Of a stretch of 57,385 nucleotides of DNA, positions 25,776 through 35,139 are shown piece after piece. Below the pieces are notes generated by a model. The model had not been told where the DNA came from, searched no databases, and was given only the letters and a program-made list of their open reading frames with translations. Origin of the DNA: an uncultured Eubacteriales bacterium (GTDB lineage Bacteria; Bacillota; Clostridia; Christensenellales; UBA1242); assembly GCA_949031345.1 (NCBI GenBank), contig CARNVA010000011.1:1-57385 (forward strand), given 5' to 3'. The position numbers were made by a program, and so were the translations under genes. Within the stretch, counting starts at the first letter, position 1, and every line of letters begins with the position of its first letter.

Positions 25776-26472
25776 ACTCAGTCGCCATTTTGTAAAGTTT
25801 ATAAGTATTTGCTCTTACATTGATTTTTACAATTTTAACCACATCTTTACCATTTTCAGTTTGAGTAATTCCACCTAAATAAAGAGTAGTTTCCTCACCT
25901 GAATCTTTTGTATTCAACTTGAAATACATTTCATTGAAAGTAAATGTTTTATTTGTATTGATTTGTGTGTAATAAACTGAGCCGTCACTATTTAAAATCT
26001 GTTTTGTATCATCAAACATCACTCTTACATAATTTTCGCCAATTTCGCTTGTTAAACTGCTGCTTGGTGAAGTTGAAGTGCTTGAAGAATAGAAATTGTT
26101 GTTTGTTTCTTCAATTTTATATCCTCCAAGTTTTCCTGTAAAAAGTGCTGTCAGATATTGTGATTGAAATGCCCTAGCAAATTCATCATTAAACTCTTGA
26201 TATTCATCACTATTTTCGTCAAGTGTCAATACTTCCCTATTTGAAACGGTCACTCGATAACTGAGCGCTCTTCCCAAAAATTGAGGTTTTAAGTCAACTT
26301 TAACACAAGACATAACGATAACTATCACAGCAAGCACAAGAACAATCGCAGAAATGATTGAGTATGAAATAATGCGAGTTCTTTTCTTCTTTGCAAGATA
26401 TTCATCACTGACAGAATTTAAAAGATTGTCAACATTTTCATTTGTTTCTTCTTGAATTATATTCTCTTCCAT
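25774..26472 (-). CDS. Single-span membrane protein co-translated with ftsH
   Basis: The protein of about 232 residues has an acidic cytoplasmic N-terminus (about 1-35), one membrane helix (about 36-58), and a beta-rich outer domain with a Ser/Thr-rich loop around residues 125-140. I do not recognise it. Its ATG overlaps the ftsH stop by one base (TGATG) with a GGAG ribosome site, so it is translationally coupled. A role as an accessory or substrate of the membrane protease is an inference from that coupling only. Confidence 0.75.
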   Translation of the reverse strand: MEENIIQEETNENVDNLLNSVSDEYLAKKKRTRIISYSIISAIVLVLAVIVIVMSCVKVDLKPQFLGRALSYRVTVSNREVLTLDENSDEYQEFNDEFARAFQSQYLTALFTGKLGGYKIEETNNNFYSSSTSTSPSSSLTSEIGENYVRVMFDDTKQILNSDGSVYYTQINTNKTFTFNEMYFKLNTKDSGEETTLYLGGITQTENGKDVVKIVKINVRANTYKLYKMATE

Positions 26473-28985
26473 CAATTTTCTCCTTTATTATCATTATCTC
26501 CATCATTTTCTTTCTTTAAGCTTTTTTTTGCAGAGATTTTCGCAGGTTTCTTTTCACTTTCGTCTGGGTTTTCTGTTTTTGACTTTCTTGCCCTTGTAGT
26601 TTTCTTTTCTTCAACTATTTCTGAATTTTCTTCGCTTGAAGTTGTTTGTGTTTCAGTTTTAACATCTTCGGTTGAATCTGAAACATCAGCTTTTTTCTCT
26701 AAAGTTTCTTTTTTCAAAGGCTCTTGAGTTTCATTTTCTGCTTTTTCTTCAACGATAATTGTTTCTTTTTGAAGATTTTCTTCAGAAGCAGAATTTAAGT
26801 CTTCTTTAGTCTCAACATCTATGCTTTTTCCAGAAGAAACAGAGATGGTTACTTTATTCTCTTCAACCGTTTCAGTTTGACCAGCTTGAAGATTTTTTAC
26901 AATTGCATCAAATTCTGCTGGAGTGATTATTCCATTTTCAAGCAGCTTTCTTCCTTCTGCAATCTTAATTTCCACAACTTTACGCTTTTCATCTTCGATC
27001 TGTTGTCTTTTAATTTCTTCCTCTTTTTCGCGCTGTTTTACCTTGCGCTCTTCCATAGTTGCAGCAATTTCTTCAGCAGTTTTTCCATTTGCAAGAAGGT
27101 CAACCTCCTCTGAGTAAATCGTCTCTTGCTCAAGAAGTAATTTTGCCATTTCATTTAAGAAAGAATTATTTTCTGTAAGAAGCTTTTTTGCCCTCTGATA
27201 ATTTTCATTGAGTATTATTCTCACCTCATCATCAGCCTCAGCTGCAAGTTTTTCTGAGAAATCATTTCGAGACTGATAATCTCTTCCGATAAACAATTGT
27301 TCAGAAGAGTCAAGGCTTAAAAAGCCCAATTTTTTGCTCATTCCATAATTATAAACCATTGCTCTTGCAATTTTGCTTGCTTGTGCAATGTCGCTTGATG
27401 CACCAGTGGTTATATCACCAAAAATCAACTCTTCAGCAATTCTTCCACCCATGCAAACAGCAATTTCATCAACCAAATGATTATAAGACATATAAGAATT
27501 GTCATTTTCTGGACGCTGCATTGTATAGCCGCCAGCCGCACCTCTTGGGATGATTGAAACTTCTTGAACATTGTCAGTATATTTCAAAAGTTTTGCTAAT
27601 ACTGCGTGACCTGCTTCATGATAAGCAGTGATTTTTCTGTCTTTTTCTGTGATAAGTCTGCTTTTCTTCTGAGGCCCCATAGTAACTTTATTGATACCTT
27701 CAGTAATGTCTTCCATTATTATCTTAGGTCTGCCCTTTCTTGCCGCCAATATTGCCGCTTCATTAAGCATATTTTCAATATCCGCGCCAGTAAAGCCTAC
27801 TGTAATTTTTGCAAGTGTTGAGAAATCAACGCTTTCGTCAAGAGGCTTGTTTCTTGCATGAATTTTTAAAATTCCCTCTCTGCCCTTAATATCTGGAACA
27901 TTGACATAAACCTGTCTATCAAATCTGCCCGGTCTCATAAGAGCTGGGTCTAAAACATCACTTCTGTTTGTTGCGGCAAGCACAACAATTCCTTCGTTTG
28001 CTTCAAAACCATCCATTTCAACAAGAAGTTGGTTGAGTGTCTGTTCTCGCTCGTCATTCCCGCCGCCAAGTCCAGCGCCTCTCTGTCTGCCGACCGCGTC
28101 AATTTCATCAATAAAGATGATGCAAGGTTTATTTTTCTTTGCTTGATCAAATAAATCTCTTACTCTTGATGCACCAACACCAACAAACATTTCTACAAAA
28201 TCAGAGCCGCTTATTGAAATAAATGGAACATTCGCCTCACCCGCTACAGCTCTTGCAAGCAAAGTCTTTCCAGTACCTGGGCGTCCAACCAAAAGCACTC
28301 CTTTTGGTATTCTTGCGCCAAGATCGGTAAATTTCTTTGGAGATTTTAAAAATTCCACAATTTCTTTAAGTTCTTCTTTTTCTTCATCAGCACCAGCAAT
28401 ATCATTAAATCTCACCTTACTTGAAGTATAAGCTCTTGCTTTGCTTTTGCCGAAGCCCATAGCGCCTTTGTTTGCCGAGCCAAGCATTCTGAAAATCATA
28501 TAAATAATAAATAATGCAAAGCCAATATATAAAATTGGATAAATAATGTTCCACCAATTTCTGCCTTCAACACCCTTCTGAATTGAAATTGTCACATCTG
28601 AAGGTGTCAAAATCTCGCCATTTTCAATCTTATCTGCAATCTCATTGTTTCTCGCCTCAATGGCTTCAAGTGTTCTCTTTAAAATTCCATCACCATTTTC
28701 ATAATAGATATAATAATTTGAAAATTTTGGGAAATTGTTTGCATATTTAGAGCCTTCTACTAAGAAATAAATTACATTATCTTTGTAATAAATCTTTGAT
28801 AAGGTTTCTTTCTTATTTTCACTGTTTAAATGTTCACCATTTACAAGCTGCTCAATTTCATTTATATTCCCGTCAAGATATTCACCTTTATATCCGTTGT
28901 CTCTGAACACTAAAATCAAAACAAGTATCAACAAAAGTGCAAAAATAACCCATGTATATCTAAATTTAGGTTTTTGTTCGTTCAC
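26472..28985 (-). CDS. ftsH: ATP-dependent zinc metalloprotease FtsH with long acidic C-terminal tail
   Basis: FtsH is a membrane-anchored AAA+ protease for membrane and regulatory proteins. The 837 residues have two membrane helices (about 10-27 and 143-163). The AAA domain carries Walker A GRPGTGKT (the usual second Pro is Arg), Walker B FIDEID and the SRH 'RPGRFDRQV'. The protease active site is HEAGH. After the protease domain (about residue 640) comes a K/E-rich segment, then about 150 residues of low-complexity acidic sequence. The usual family length is 610-680, so the tail is unusual. The start is GTG at 28985, after a perfect AAGGAGG. Confidence 0.95.
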   Translation of the reverse strand: MNEQKPKFRYTWVIFALLLILVLILVFRDNGYKGEYLDGNINEIEQLVNGEHLNSENKKETLSKIYYKDNVIYFLVEGSKYANNFPKFSNYYIYYENGDGILKRTLEAIEARNNEIADKIENGEILTPSDVTISIQKGVEGRNWWNIIYPILYIGFALFIIYMIFRMLGSANKGAMGFGKSKARAYTSSKVRFNDIAGADEEKEELKEIVEFLKSPKKFTDLGARIPKGVLLVGRPGTGKTLLARAVAGEANVPFISISGSDFVEMFVGVGASRVRDLFDQAKKNKPCIIFIDEIDAVGRQRGAGLGGGNDEREQTLNQLLVEMDGFEANEGIVVLAATNRSDVLDPALMRPGRFDRQVYVNVPDIKGREGILKIHARNKPLDESVDFSTLAKITVGFTGADIENMLNEAAILAARKGRPKIIMEDITEGINKVTMGPQKKSRLITEKDRKITAYHEAGHAVLAKLLKYTDNVQEVSIIPRGAAGGYTMQRPENDNSYMSYNHLVDEIAVCMGGRIAEELIFGDITTGASSDIAQASKIARAMVYNYGMSKKLGFLSLDSSEQLFIGRDYQSRNDFSEKLAAEADDEVRIILNENYQRAKKLLTENNSFLNEMAKLLLEQETIYSEEVDLLANGKTAEEIAATMEERKVKQREKEEEIKRQQIEDEKRKVVEIKIAEGRKLLENGIITPAEFDAIVKNLQAGQTETVEENKVTISVSSGKSIDVETKEDLNSASEENLQKETIIVEEKAENETQEPLKKETLEKKADVSDSTEDVKTETQTTSSEENSEIVEEKKTTRARKSKTENPDESEKKPAKISAKKSLKKENDGDNDNKGEN

Positions 28986-29014
28986 AATTCCTCCTTAACA
29001 ATATAGTACAAGAT

Positions 29015-29043
29015 ATTGTATCACAAAAATTAAATTTAGACAA
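29015..29043 (-). promoter_or_regulatory. Sigma-A promoter of ftsH
   Basis: TTGTCT (29043-29038), a 17 bp spacer and TACAAT (29020-29015) lie 29 nt before the GTG start. Confidence 0.65.
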
Positions 29044-29101
29044 CTTAAATTATAATGAAATTTCATTTTTTTTTGATTTTAAGAGAAAGCAATCGACAAG
29101 T

Positions 29102-30478
29102 TTAGTCACTTTCAAGGATGAAATTGATTTTAAAGTTTACATAATTCAAGAAATCATCATAACCGCCTATTTCTTTTATGAATTTATTATATTCTTTTCT
29201 ATTTGTTTTGAAAAAATGCTCATTTATTCCAATGACATCCGCTTTATTTTCTTTTAGCAGATTTATAGCATTTGTAAATTGATTTTTTAGATTTGAATCT
29301 ATTTTTTTCTTAACCGCATCGCTTATATCACTAAATTCTGTGTTTATCTTGACTTTTTGATTTTCCTTGTCTATTTCAACAAGTTCAAGTCCCAAAATAA
29401 GCTGGGAAGTATAAATTGGATAGCCATTTTCAAATTTAGTGACAGTGTTTATTCTTTTATTTTTTATCCTATAGGAATATTTGAGTTTTTCGCCTTTATA
29501 CTCAACATCATTGACAGTAATAATTTGGTTTTTTGATTCAATATTTAATAAATTTATGCCATTTAATTGGTCAACAGATAATATTTCAACCATTTTTCCA
29601 TTTTTGAGTAATACTGCCTTACCTTCATTTAAAATATGCTTACTTTCTCCGCCAGAGCCGCCGCCTTCACCGCCACCGGATGATTCTCCAGCATTTGAGC
29701 CACCTGATGCAGAATTTGTTTGCATAGAAGAAGATCCACTACTGCCCGTTCTTGATGCGCCTGTGCTGCCACTGCTTGAAGAAATATCATTTGCGCCTGT
29801 TCCAGCCGTATCAATTTGCGTTGGTCCTTCCATTTGTGACGCACCATTTGTGCTTTGATCGCACTGCTTGCCATCACAGCTAACCGACAAAAAGCCCACC
29901 AATGACGCGTTTGCATTGCTGTAATAGCCTTTATAAAAAGCCTCCAAAGAAGTGTCAGTTACATAAAGATTTTTTGCGTTGTAACCAATAATTTGTTCAA
30001 GTTGCAAGCCAACTGTTGACTCTAAGCTGATTGACGCCTGCAATATTTCCTTTGCAGAGACATCTGTGCAAATAAAGACAGTATTTTCTGAAAGCGAAGC
30101 AACACGGCTTAAATAATCAATATATTGAGCGACATCATTTTGCATAAGCTCTTGATTGACAATCGTCGTTTTTGCATGCGACAAACCAACCTTTCGCCCC
30201 ATGGCTATCTGTGCGTTATATAATGCCTTTGCGATAGTGTCACCCTTGCCTGATATAACAGAGTTCATCTGCTCGAATGATTGTTGAGCTGTGGGAATGA
30301 AGGTCAAAAGTGAAATTTCAAATTCATCATCCTGCTTATCCACCCCTATTCCGACGACTACACCAACATCTCTATTTTGACCAGGAGAATATATGGCCTG
30401 AGGAGTAAAAATTATTATAATCAATGCCAGCACAATAAGCATAGGGTTTTTGAAAGCATTTTTAATCCGTTTTTTCAT
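29102..30478 (-). CDS. Spore germination protein GerC-like (Ger(x)C), no lipobox
   Basis: GerC is the third subunit of the inner-membrane germinant receptor. The 458 residues have the family N-terminal region 'NRDVGVVVGIGVDKQDDEFEISL' and the C-terminal domain 'EINKENQKVKINTEF...'. Two features are unusual. The normal lipobox Cys is missing: the N-terminal hydrophobic segment ends '...FTPQAIYSPGQNRD', so it should be held by a membrane helix rather than a lipid. A region at about 205-285 is a Gly/Ser/Thr/Asn linker between the two GerC domains. Its ATG overlaps gerB by 17 bp. Confidence 0.88.
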   Translation of the reverse strand: MKKRIKNAFKNPMLIVLALIIIIFTPQAIYSPGQNRDVGVVVGIGVDKQDDEFEISLLTFIPTAQQSFEQMNSVISGKGDTIAKALYNAQIAMGRKVGLSHAKTTIVNQELMQNDVAQYIDYLSRVASLSENTVFICTDVSAKEILQASISLESTVGLQLEQIIGYNAKNLYVTDTSLEAFYKGYYSNANASLVGFLSVSCDGKQCDQSTNGASQMEGPTQIDTAGTGANDISSSSGSTGASRTGSSGSSSMQTNSASGGSNAGESSGGGEGGGSGGESKHILNEGKAVLLKNGKMVEILSVDQLNGINLLNIESKNQIITVNDVEYKGEKLKYSYRIKNKRINTVTKFENGYPIYTSQLILGLELVEIDKENQKVKINTEFSDISDAVKKKIDSNLKNQFTNAINLLKENKADVIGINEHFFKTNRKEYNKFIKEIGGYDDFLNYVNFKINFILESD

Positions 30479-31544
30479 TTTTTCTCCTTTTAATCATTGT
30501 GCATATAAGGCATATAATTGGAAATAACACGCCTACAACCAACCCAAGCACGGGCAGCCAAGTCACTGTTGATTTAACCATGATTTCATATTTTCCTATA
30601 AAAATATAATATAAAATTAAAAATATGATATCAAAAAATACTACTCCATAAAGCTTGTTCAAAGGAAAGATGTTTACAAAGCATTCACAAAAGCCAAAGC
30701 AGAATAATTCCATTTGAAAAAGCGTAACCATCATAATGGTCAGCATGGCAACAATATCAAGTCTGCCTATGGCATTGAATTGCACAGAAAAAACCAAAAG
30801 GTCAGCAAGAGCATTATTGTGCATAAAAGAAGTCAAATGATATTTGCAATAGAAAAGAAAGAAAAGAGTAATGACCAAAAACATTCCCAGCGAAACATAA
30901 AAATAAATCTTTTTTTCTTGTGCTTTTTTATAATCTATTTTGTCGATTATTAAAAACAAAAATATAAAGTCTCCAAAGGTGAAAGCATATTTATATAGTG
31001 AAAAGAAGATATCTTTTGCAGACGAAACAAAGAAGAATGGCGTAGAAATTGGTGTGAAAAATGAAATAACAAGACAGAAGATAAAGCCTGTCAAGATAAT
31101 ACTGAAAAACAATTCCATTGTTCTGGCTGTCGGTCTTAAGCCTGACATAACTGAATGATTCATAATAGGAAGAAATGCTATAAGTGCAATCCAAATAAAT
31201 TCCTCTTGATAAATTTGTTCTTTAAAATAAACATACACCACACTGAATGTAAGAAGTGCTTTAAAAATCATAAAGACTATTGCTGCCAAATAGATTAGTT
31301 TGGCTCCAATTGCCGTCAAATAATGTTTTAAAATATCATAAAGTTTCTCTTTAGGAAAATTTCGTTTAAACTTTAAGAAGATTGGAATAGTCAAAAACTC
31401 AAGTGCAAACAGCAAAATTACAGCGAAAACAGCATCCGCTTTGATATATTCGTGCATAAGTCCTGGAAGCAATAAAATTTTATTTGAAAAAATTATAAAT
31501 AATGCAATTATTCCAGCCTGTCTCATTGATATACTATATTTCAT
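30462..31544 (-). CDS. Spore germination permease GerB-like
   Basis: The 360 residues contain ten predicted membrane helices of the GerAB family, which is related to amino-acid permeases. 'ISMRQAGIIALFIIFSNKILLLPGL' at the start is characteristic. GerB subunits bind small-molecule germinants such as amino acids in the spore inner membrane. It overlaps the gerA gene by 4 bp (ATGA) and the gerC gene by 17 bp, so the three are one translationally coupled operon. Confidence 0.92.
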   Translation of the reverse strand: MKYSISMRQAGIIALFIIFSNKILLLPGLMHEYIKADAVFAVILLFALEFLTIPIFLKFKRNFPKEKLYDILKHYLTAIGAKLIYLAAIVFMIFKALLTFSVVYVYFKEQIYQEEFIWIALIAFLPIMNHSVMSGLRPTARTMELFFSIILTGFIFCLVISFFTPISTPFFFVSSAKDIFFSLYKYAFTFGDFIFLFLIIDKIDYKKAQEKKIYFYVSLGMFLVITLFFLFYCKYHLTSFMHNNALADLLVFSVQFNAIGRLDIVAMLTIMMVTLFQMELFCFGFCECFVNIFPLNKLYGVVFFDIIFLILYYIFIGKYEIMVKSTVTWLPVLGLVVGVLFPIICLICTMIKRRKNEKTD

Positions 31545-32965
31545 TTTCTCTTCTCCTTACTCGGCGAATAGGTCTTGGGTAATTCGTTCATTTCAATCAC
31601 AGGTGATGTCAAAAGTGCGTCTTTTAAATCTTTTGGTATTCTTGGACTGTATGGCGCAAGATATGGCGTTCCATAAGAGTCAAGCTTGTTTAAATAATTG
31701 ACCACATAAACCATGCCTGCAGTAATTCCCATAAGCCCAAGTGAGCCACCCAAAATGATAAAAACTATTTGAAGAACGGTAATCTGAGACGCTTCCTCTG
31801 GAATAGTATAGAGAGCTATCTTGGCAAGAGCCACTATAATGACTCCCGGTGGTGAGATCAATCCAGCTTTTACACCAGTGTCACCAAGAATAAGAGCGCC
31901 CACAACTGAGGTGGCAAGACCTAGATAACTTGGCAGACGCAAACTAACTTCATATAAAATTTGAAACAACAAAAAGATGAAAGTTATTTCAAGGAATGGT
32001 GTAAACGGAAGACCAAGCGTGGTGTCAGCAATGGTTATCAAGAAATTCAGCGGCAAGATATTGTAATGAAAAAGTTGAAGAGCCAAATAAGCCCCTGGCG
32101 CCAAAGCCGCAATTAAAAGTCCAAACAATCTTATCACTCGCACAATGCTTGAGTAATGGTGATTTGTGTAATAATCATTACTATTTTGAAGGTCTTCGAT
32201 AAGCGCAAAAGGCACCGTCAAAACAATTGGCGAGTTATCAACAATAATTGCCACCTTTCCTTCAAGTAGTTTTGAAGAAATGATATCTGGTTTTTCAGCG
32301 TTGCCCACCTGTTTAAACAATGAATTTGGATGCTCTTCCAAAAACGATAAAATGTAATAAGAGTCAATAATTCCATCTATTTTTATCTGTTTTAGTTTAT
32401 TTATCACCTTTTTTACAACATCGTCATTTGCAACATCTTTAAGATATGAAACCGCAACTTTTGTCTGCGACTCAGAGCCCACGCTGAAACTTTTTATCAC
32501 AAGATTTTTGGTTTTAAGCCGCCTTCTCAGTAGGGTTATATTTGTCTGTATGTCTTCAACAAAACCTTCTCTTGGCCCTTGAATAACTGGTGAAGTTGGA
32601 GGCTCTGTTGGTTGACGCGTAGGAAACTTTAAAAGATCAATTGCAATGATTTTTTCTGAAAAATCTGTGAATAACACCACTTTCCCGCCCAAAATCTCAT
32701 TTATGACATCTTTTTCTTCTATTTCTTTGACATCAGAGCATTTCAAAATTTCATTCTGCAAGTTTTCAATTGAAAGATTACTTTCAAATTCCTGCATAGG
32801 ATAATACACTGCACTTGATATAAGATTTTGGTCTGTAATGCTCTTTAAAAACACCAGCAAAACCTGTTGTTCGCCCTTTACATAATATCTATGTGCAAAA
32901 TCAATGCTTTCATTTAAAGCACCATCAAGCTCTTCCACCTTGCTTTTCAAATCAAAATAAGACAT
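31541..32965 (-). CDS. Spore germination protein GerA-like
   Basis: GerA is the large germinant receptor subunit and has been reported to form an ion channel. The 474 residues have an N-terminal cytoplasmic domain ('VLFTDFSEKIIAIDLLKFPTRQPTEPPTSP'), the conserved 'VIQGPREGFVEDIQTNITLLRRRLKT' segment, and about five membrane helices with 'GDTGVKAGLISPPGVIIVALA'. The length is typical (about 480). The first gene of the operon, it has an AAAGGTGG ribosome site and a sigma-G-type promoter, consistent with expression in the forespore. Confidence 0.93.
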   Translation of the reverse strand: MSYFDLKSKVEELDGALNESIDFAHRYYVKGEQQVLLVFLKSITDQNLISSAVYYPMQEFESNLSIENLQNEILKCSDVKEIEEKDVINEILGGKVVLFTDFSEKIIAIDLLKFPTRQPTEPPTSPVIQGPREGFVEDIQTNITLLRRRLKTKNLVIKSFSVGSESQTKVAVSYLKDVANDDVVKKVINKLKQIKIDGIIDSYYILSFLEEHPNSLFKQVGNAEKPDIISSKLLEGKVAIIVDNSPIVLTVPFALIEDLQNSNDYYTNHHYSSIVRVIRLFGLLIAALAPGAYLALQLFHYNILPLNFLITIADTTLGLPFTPFLEITFIFLLFQILYEVSLRLPSYLGLATSVVGALILGDTGVKAGLISPPGVIIVALAKIALYTIPEEASQITVLQIVFIILGGSLGLMGITAGMVYVVNYLNKLDSYGTPYLAPYSPRIPKDLKDALLTSPVIEMNELPKTYSPSKEKRK

Positions 32966-32984
32966 ACTTCCACCTTTTTGTGTT

Positions 32985-33015
32985 TAGTATGTCTTATTAA
33001 ATTTATTTTAATACA
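32985..33015 (-). promoter_or_regulatory. Candidate sigma-G promoter of the gerA operon
   Basis: On the minus strand TGTATT (33015-33010), an 18 bp spacer and CATACTA (32991-32985) fit the forespore sigma-G pattern (TGnATn, CATnnTA), differing at one -35 base. The leader is about 15 nt. Confidence 0.65.
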
Positions 33016-33077
33016 ATCGCAAAATTCTTTTTTTACAAGTATAAATCTAAATCAATATTAAGTAACAAAATTCCCTT

Positions 33078-34004
33078 TTATTCAACTTCTTGAGAAGGCA
33101 AAAGCATAACCTTTGGCTGACCATTATTCAAGTTGTATTCATCTTGATTTGCTGGCAATAAGCCTAAAGATAGCTGCCCTTCATAAATTGATGATATATC
33201 AATGGTATAGCTGTAAATTCCACTCTCTTCAACAATAGAAAACATATTGATTACAAAAGTAGTTTCATCCAAATATACGATAATACTTGAATATTCCTCA
33301 TTTGAAGTTGCTGTCATTTGGCAAGTCTCTCTATCAAACGAAATTGTCAAAAACCCTTCTAAATAATGGGTGTGAGACAATTTAAAATATTTCACTGAAT
33401 TGTTTGTTTTATAGCCGATATTATTTGAAATTGGAAGCACAGAAAAAACCTTTTCGCCCCCCTTCACATCTTTCAAGCTATAAAAGGTTTCATCAATTTC
33501 AACATAGTTGTCTTGACCATTATAAAAAACTCTATATGAGTCTGCATTTTCAACAGCATCCCATTCAAGCTGGCATTTTTCTTCATTGAATCTGATATTC
33601 ACTTGCGTTAAATATACACTGCAAATCCAAGGTATTTCTTTGCTGTATTCGCTGTTGTTTCCCTCTTTTTCGCTTAAATAGCAGGTCGAAATATTGTAGG
33701 TTTTTCCAAGCTGCACGCCTTTTTCAATTGCAAAGGTGGATGATATGATATTTGTGTCGCAGTCTATAATAATCTCTTCCTCAGTTGAAGAAAATTTAAA
33801 GCGATATCCTTCATATCCGTCATTTGCCTCTGTCGAGATATAAATATTTTCACCGTCTTCCAAAATCAAAGGAGCCTTAGGCGAGCTGCCATTATAACTA
33901 AGCAAAAAAGCAGTTGTCAACCCTGTAAGCGCAACCAAGGATAAAACCACTACGCAAATAATGAATATAAGTTTATTATTGCTGAATTTTTGCTTTCCTT
34001 TCAT
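33078..34004 (-). CDS. Exported fibronectin-III-like protein of unknown function
   Basis: The protein of about 308 residues has one N-terminal membrane helix (about 14-36) and a long beta-rich extracellular region. The segment 'CQLEWDAVENADSYRVFYNG' is a classical fibronectin type III strand pattern, and a second similar module may precede it. No catalytic motif is seen. I chose the ATG at 34004; a TTG two codons upstream is possible, and neither start has a clear ribosome site. It lies beyond the gerA promoter and is a separate unit. Confidence 0.65.
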   Translation of the reverse strand: MKGKQKFSNNKLIFIICVVVLSLVALTGLTTAFLLSYNGSSPKAPLILEDGENIYISTEANDGYEGYRFKFSSTEEEIIIDCDTNIISSTFAIEKGVQLGKTYNISTCYLSEKEGNNSEYSKEIPWICSVYLTQVNIRFNEEKCQLEWDAVENADSYRVFYNGQDNYVEIDETFYSLKDVKGGEKVFSVLPISNNIGYKTNNSVKYFKLSHTHYLEGFLTISFDRETCQMTATSNEEYSSIIVYLDETTFVINMFSIVEESGIYSYTIDISSIYEGQLSLGLLPANQDEYNLNNGQPKVMLLPSQEVE

Positions 34005-34195
34005 ATCCAATCTTTTATTTCATCCCTAAAATTAAATATTTGCTTTATTGCTTCAATTTTTAAAAAATTATTTAATATTACTATTAAAAATAAATATTAA
34101 AACATAATTTAATAAAAATGGCTTTAAAGATCAATAATAGTATAACCCAATTGGTAAAAATTTCAAAACATTTTTAAAGAAAAGAAAAAACATTA

Positions 34196-34224
34196 TTGAC
34201 ATTTATCTTTGTTTGTGCTAAACT
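34196..34224 (+). promoter_or_regulatory. Sigma-A promoter of the acidic membrane protein gene
   Basis: TTGACA (34196-34201), a 17 bp spacer and TAAACT (34219-34224) lie 23 nt before the ATG. The rest of 34011-34190 is very AT-rich intergenic sequence without a recognisable element. Confidence 0.7.
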
Positions 34225-34247
34225 ATTGATGAATTATTGGAGGAAAT

Positions 34248-35138
34248 ATGTTAGAATATATGAAATTGTCTCAACTTGCTGCATTCTATCTTGGTATAGC
34301 ACTCACAGTTATATCTCTTGCAACAACATTATTAGCACTTAAATATGCTAAAAAATTAAACTCATTTGCAAAGGCTATTTCACTTTGCCTTATTGCACCA
34401 TTCCTTGCTTGCACATCATGGCTCTATCTTGTATTTAGCTATCTTGACGGGCTTAGAAAAAGCGAAATTTTGACTTTATTTGTTGCTATTTTACTTTCTT
34501 TGTTTATCTGCGCTATGGTTGTAATCGTTGCAAAAGCACTTTACAGCAAACATGGTCCTGCTCTTGAAGATTATGACAGATATATGGAAGAGCTTGCTGA
34601 AAATGGCGGAGAAGAAATTGCTTCTGAAACAACTGAAGAAGTTGCTGAAAATGAAGAAAATACTGAAACTGCACTCACAACAGTTGCCGCAGTTGCTGCT
34701 GCTCCACTCCTTCTTGAAGGTGAAAATGAAGAAACAATCATTGTAGAAGCTGAAGAAACTGAAGAAGCAGAAGAGACTGAGACTGAAGAAGTTGAAGAAA
34801 CTGCTGAGGAAGAGACTGAAGTATTTGAAGATGAAGATGACAGCGAAACTCTTGCTGATGTTGAAGAAACTGAAACCCCTGCTGATGAAACAGAGGAAAG
34901 CGTTGAAACTGAAGAAGAGACAACTCCAGAAAGTGAAACTGAAGAATACACTGAAACCGAAGAAGTTGAAGAAACTGAGACTGAAGAAGTTGAAGAAGAA
35001 GTTGCTGAGGAAGAAGAAACTTCAGACGACGATGACAATGACGACGACTCTGACGAAGAATTCAACAAATTCTTGGAAGAGCTTAGAAGAAAAGTTGAAA
35101 CAAACAACACTGATACAGACAATGGTGAAAACAACTAA
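34248..35138 (+). CDS. Three-span membrane protein with long Glu/Thr-rich tail
   Basis: The 296 residues divide into a hydrophobic N-terminal part with three helices (about 10-32, 42-67 and 75-97) and a C-terminal cytoplasmic or extracellular tail of about 190 residues. The tail is made almost entirely of Glu, Thr, Val, Ala and Asp in imperfect repeats such as 'ETEEVEETE'. It ends with a charged helix ('FNKFLEELRRKVETNNTD'). No family is recognised. The tail should be strongly acidic and disordered. A TTGGAGG ribosome site supports the ATG. The antisense frame is open only because of the repeat composition. Confidence 0.75.
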   Translation: MLEYMKLSQLAAFYLGIALTVISLATTLLALKYAKKLNSFAKAISLCLIAPFLACTSWLYLVFSYLDGLRKSEILTLFVAILLSLFICAMVVIVAKALYSKHGPALEDYDRYMEELAENGGEEIASETTEEVAENEENTETALTTVAAVAAAPLLLEGENEETIIVEAEETEEAEETETEEVEETAEEETEVFEDEDDSETLADVEETETPADETEESVETEEETTPESETEEYTETEEVEETETEEVEEEVAEEEETSDDDDNDDDSDEEFNKFLEELRRKVETNNTDTDNGENN

Positions 35139-35139
35139 G

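Noticed and set aside
34571..35134. Ser/Val-rich open frame antisense to the acidic membrane protein
   Set aside because: It is the complement of Glu/Thr codon repeats; the plus-strand gene has promoter, ribosome site and terminator.
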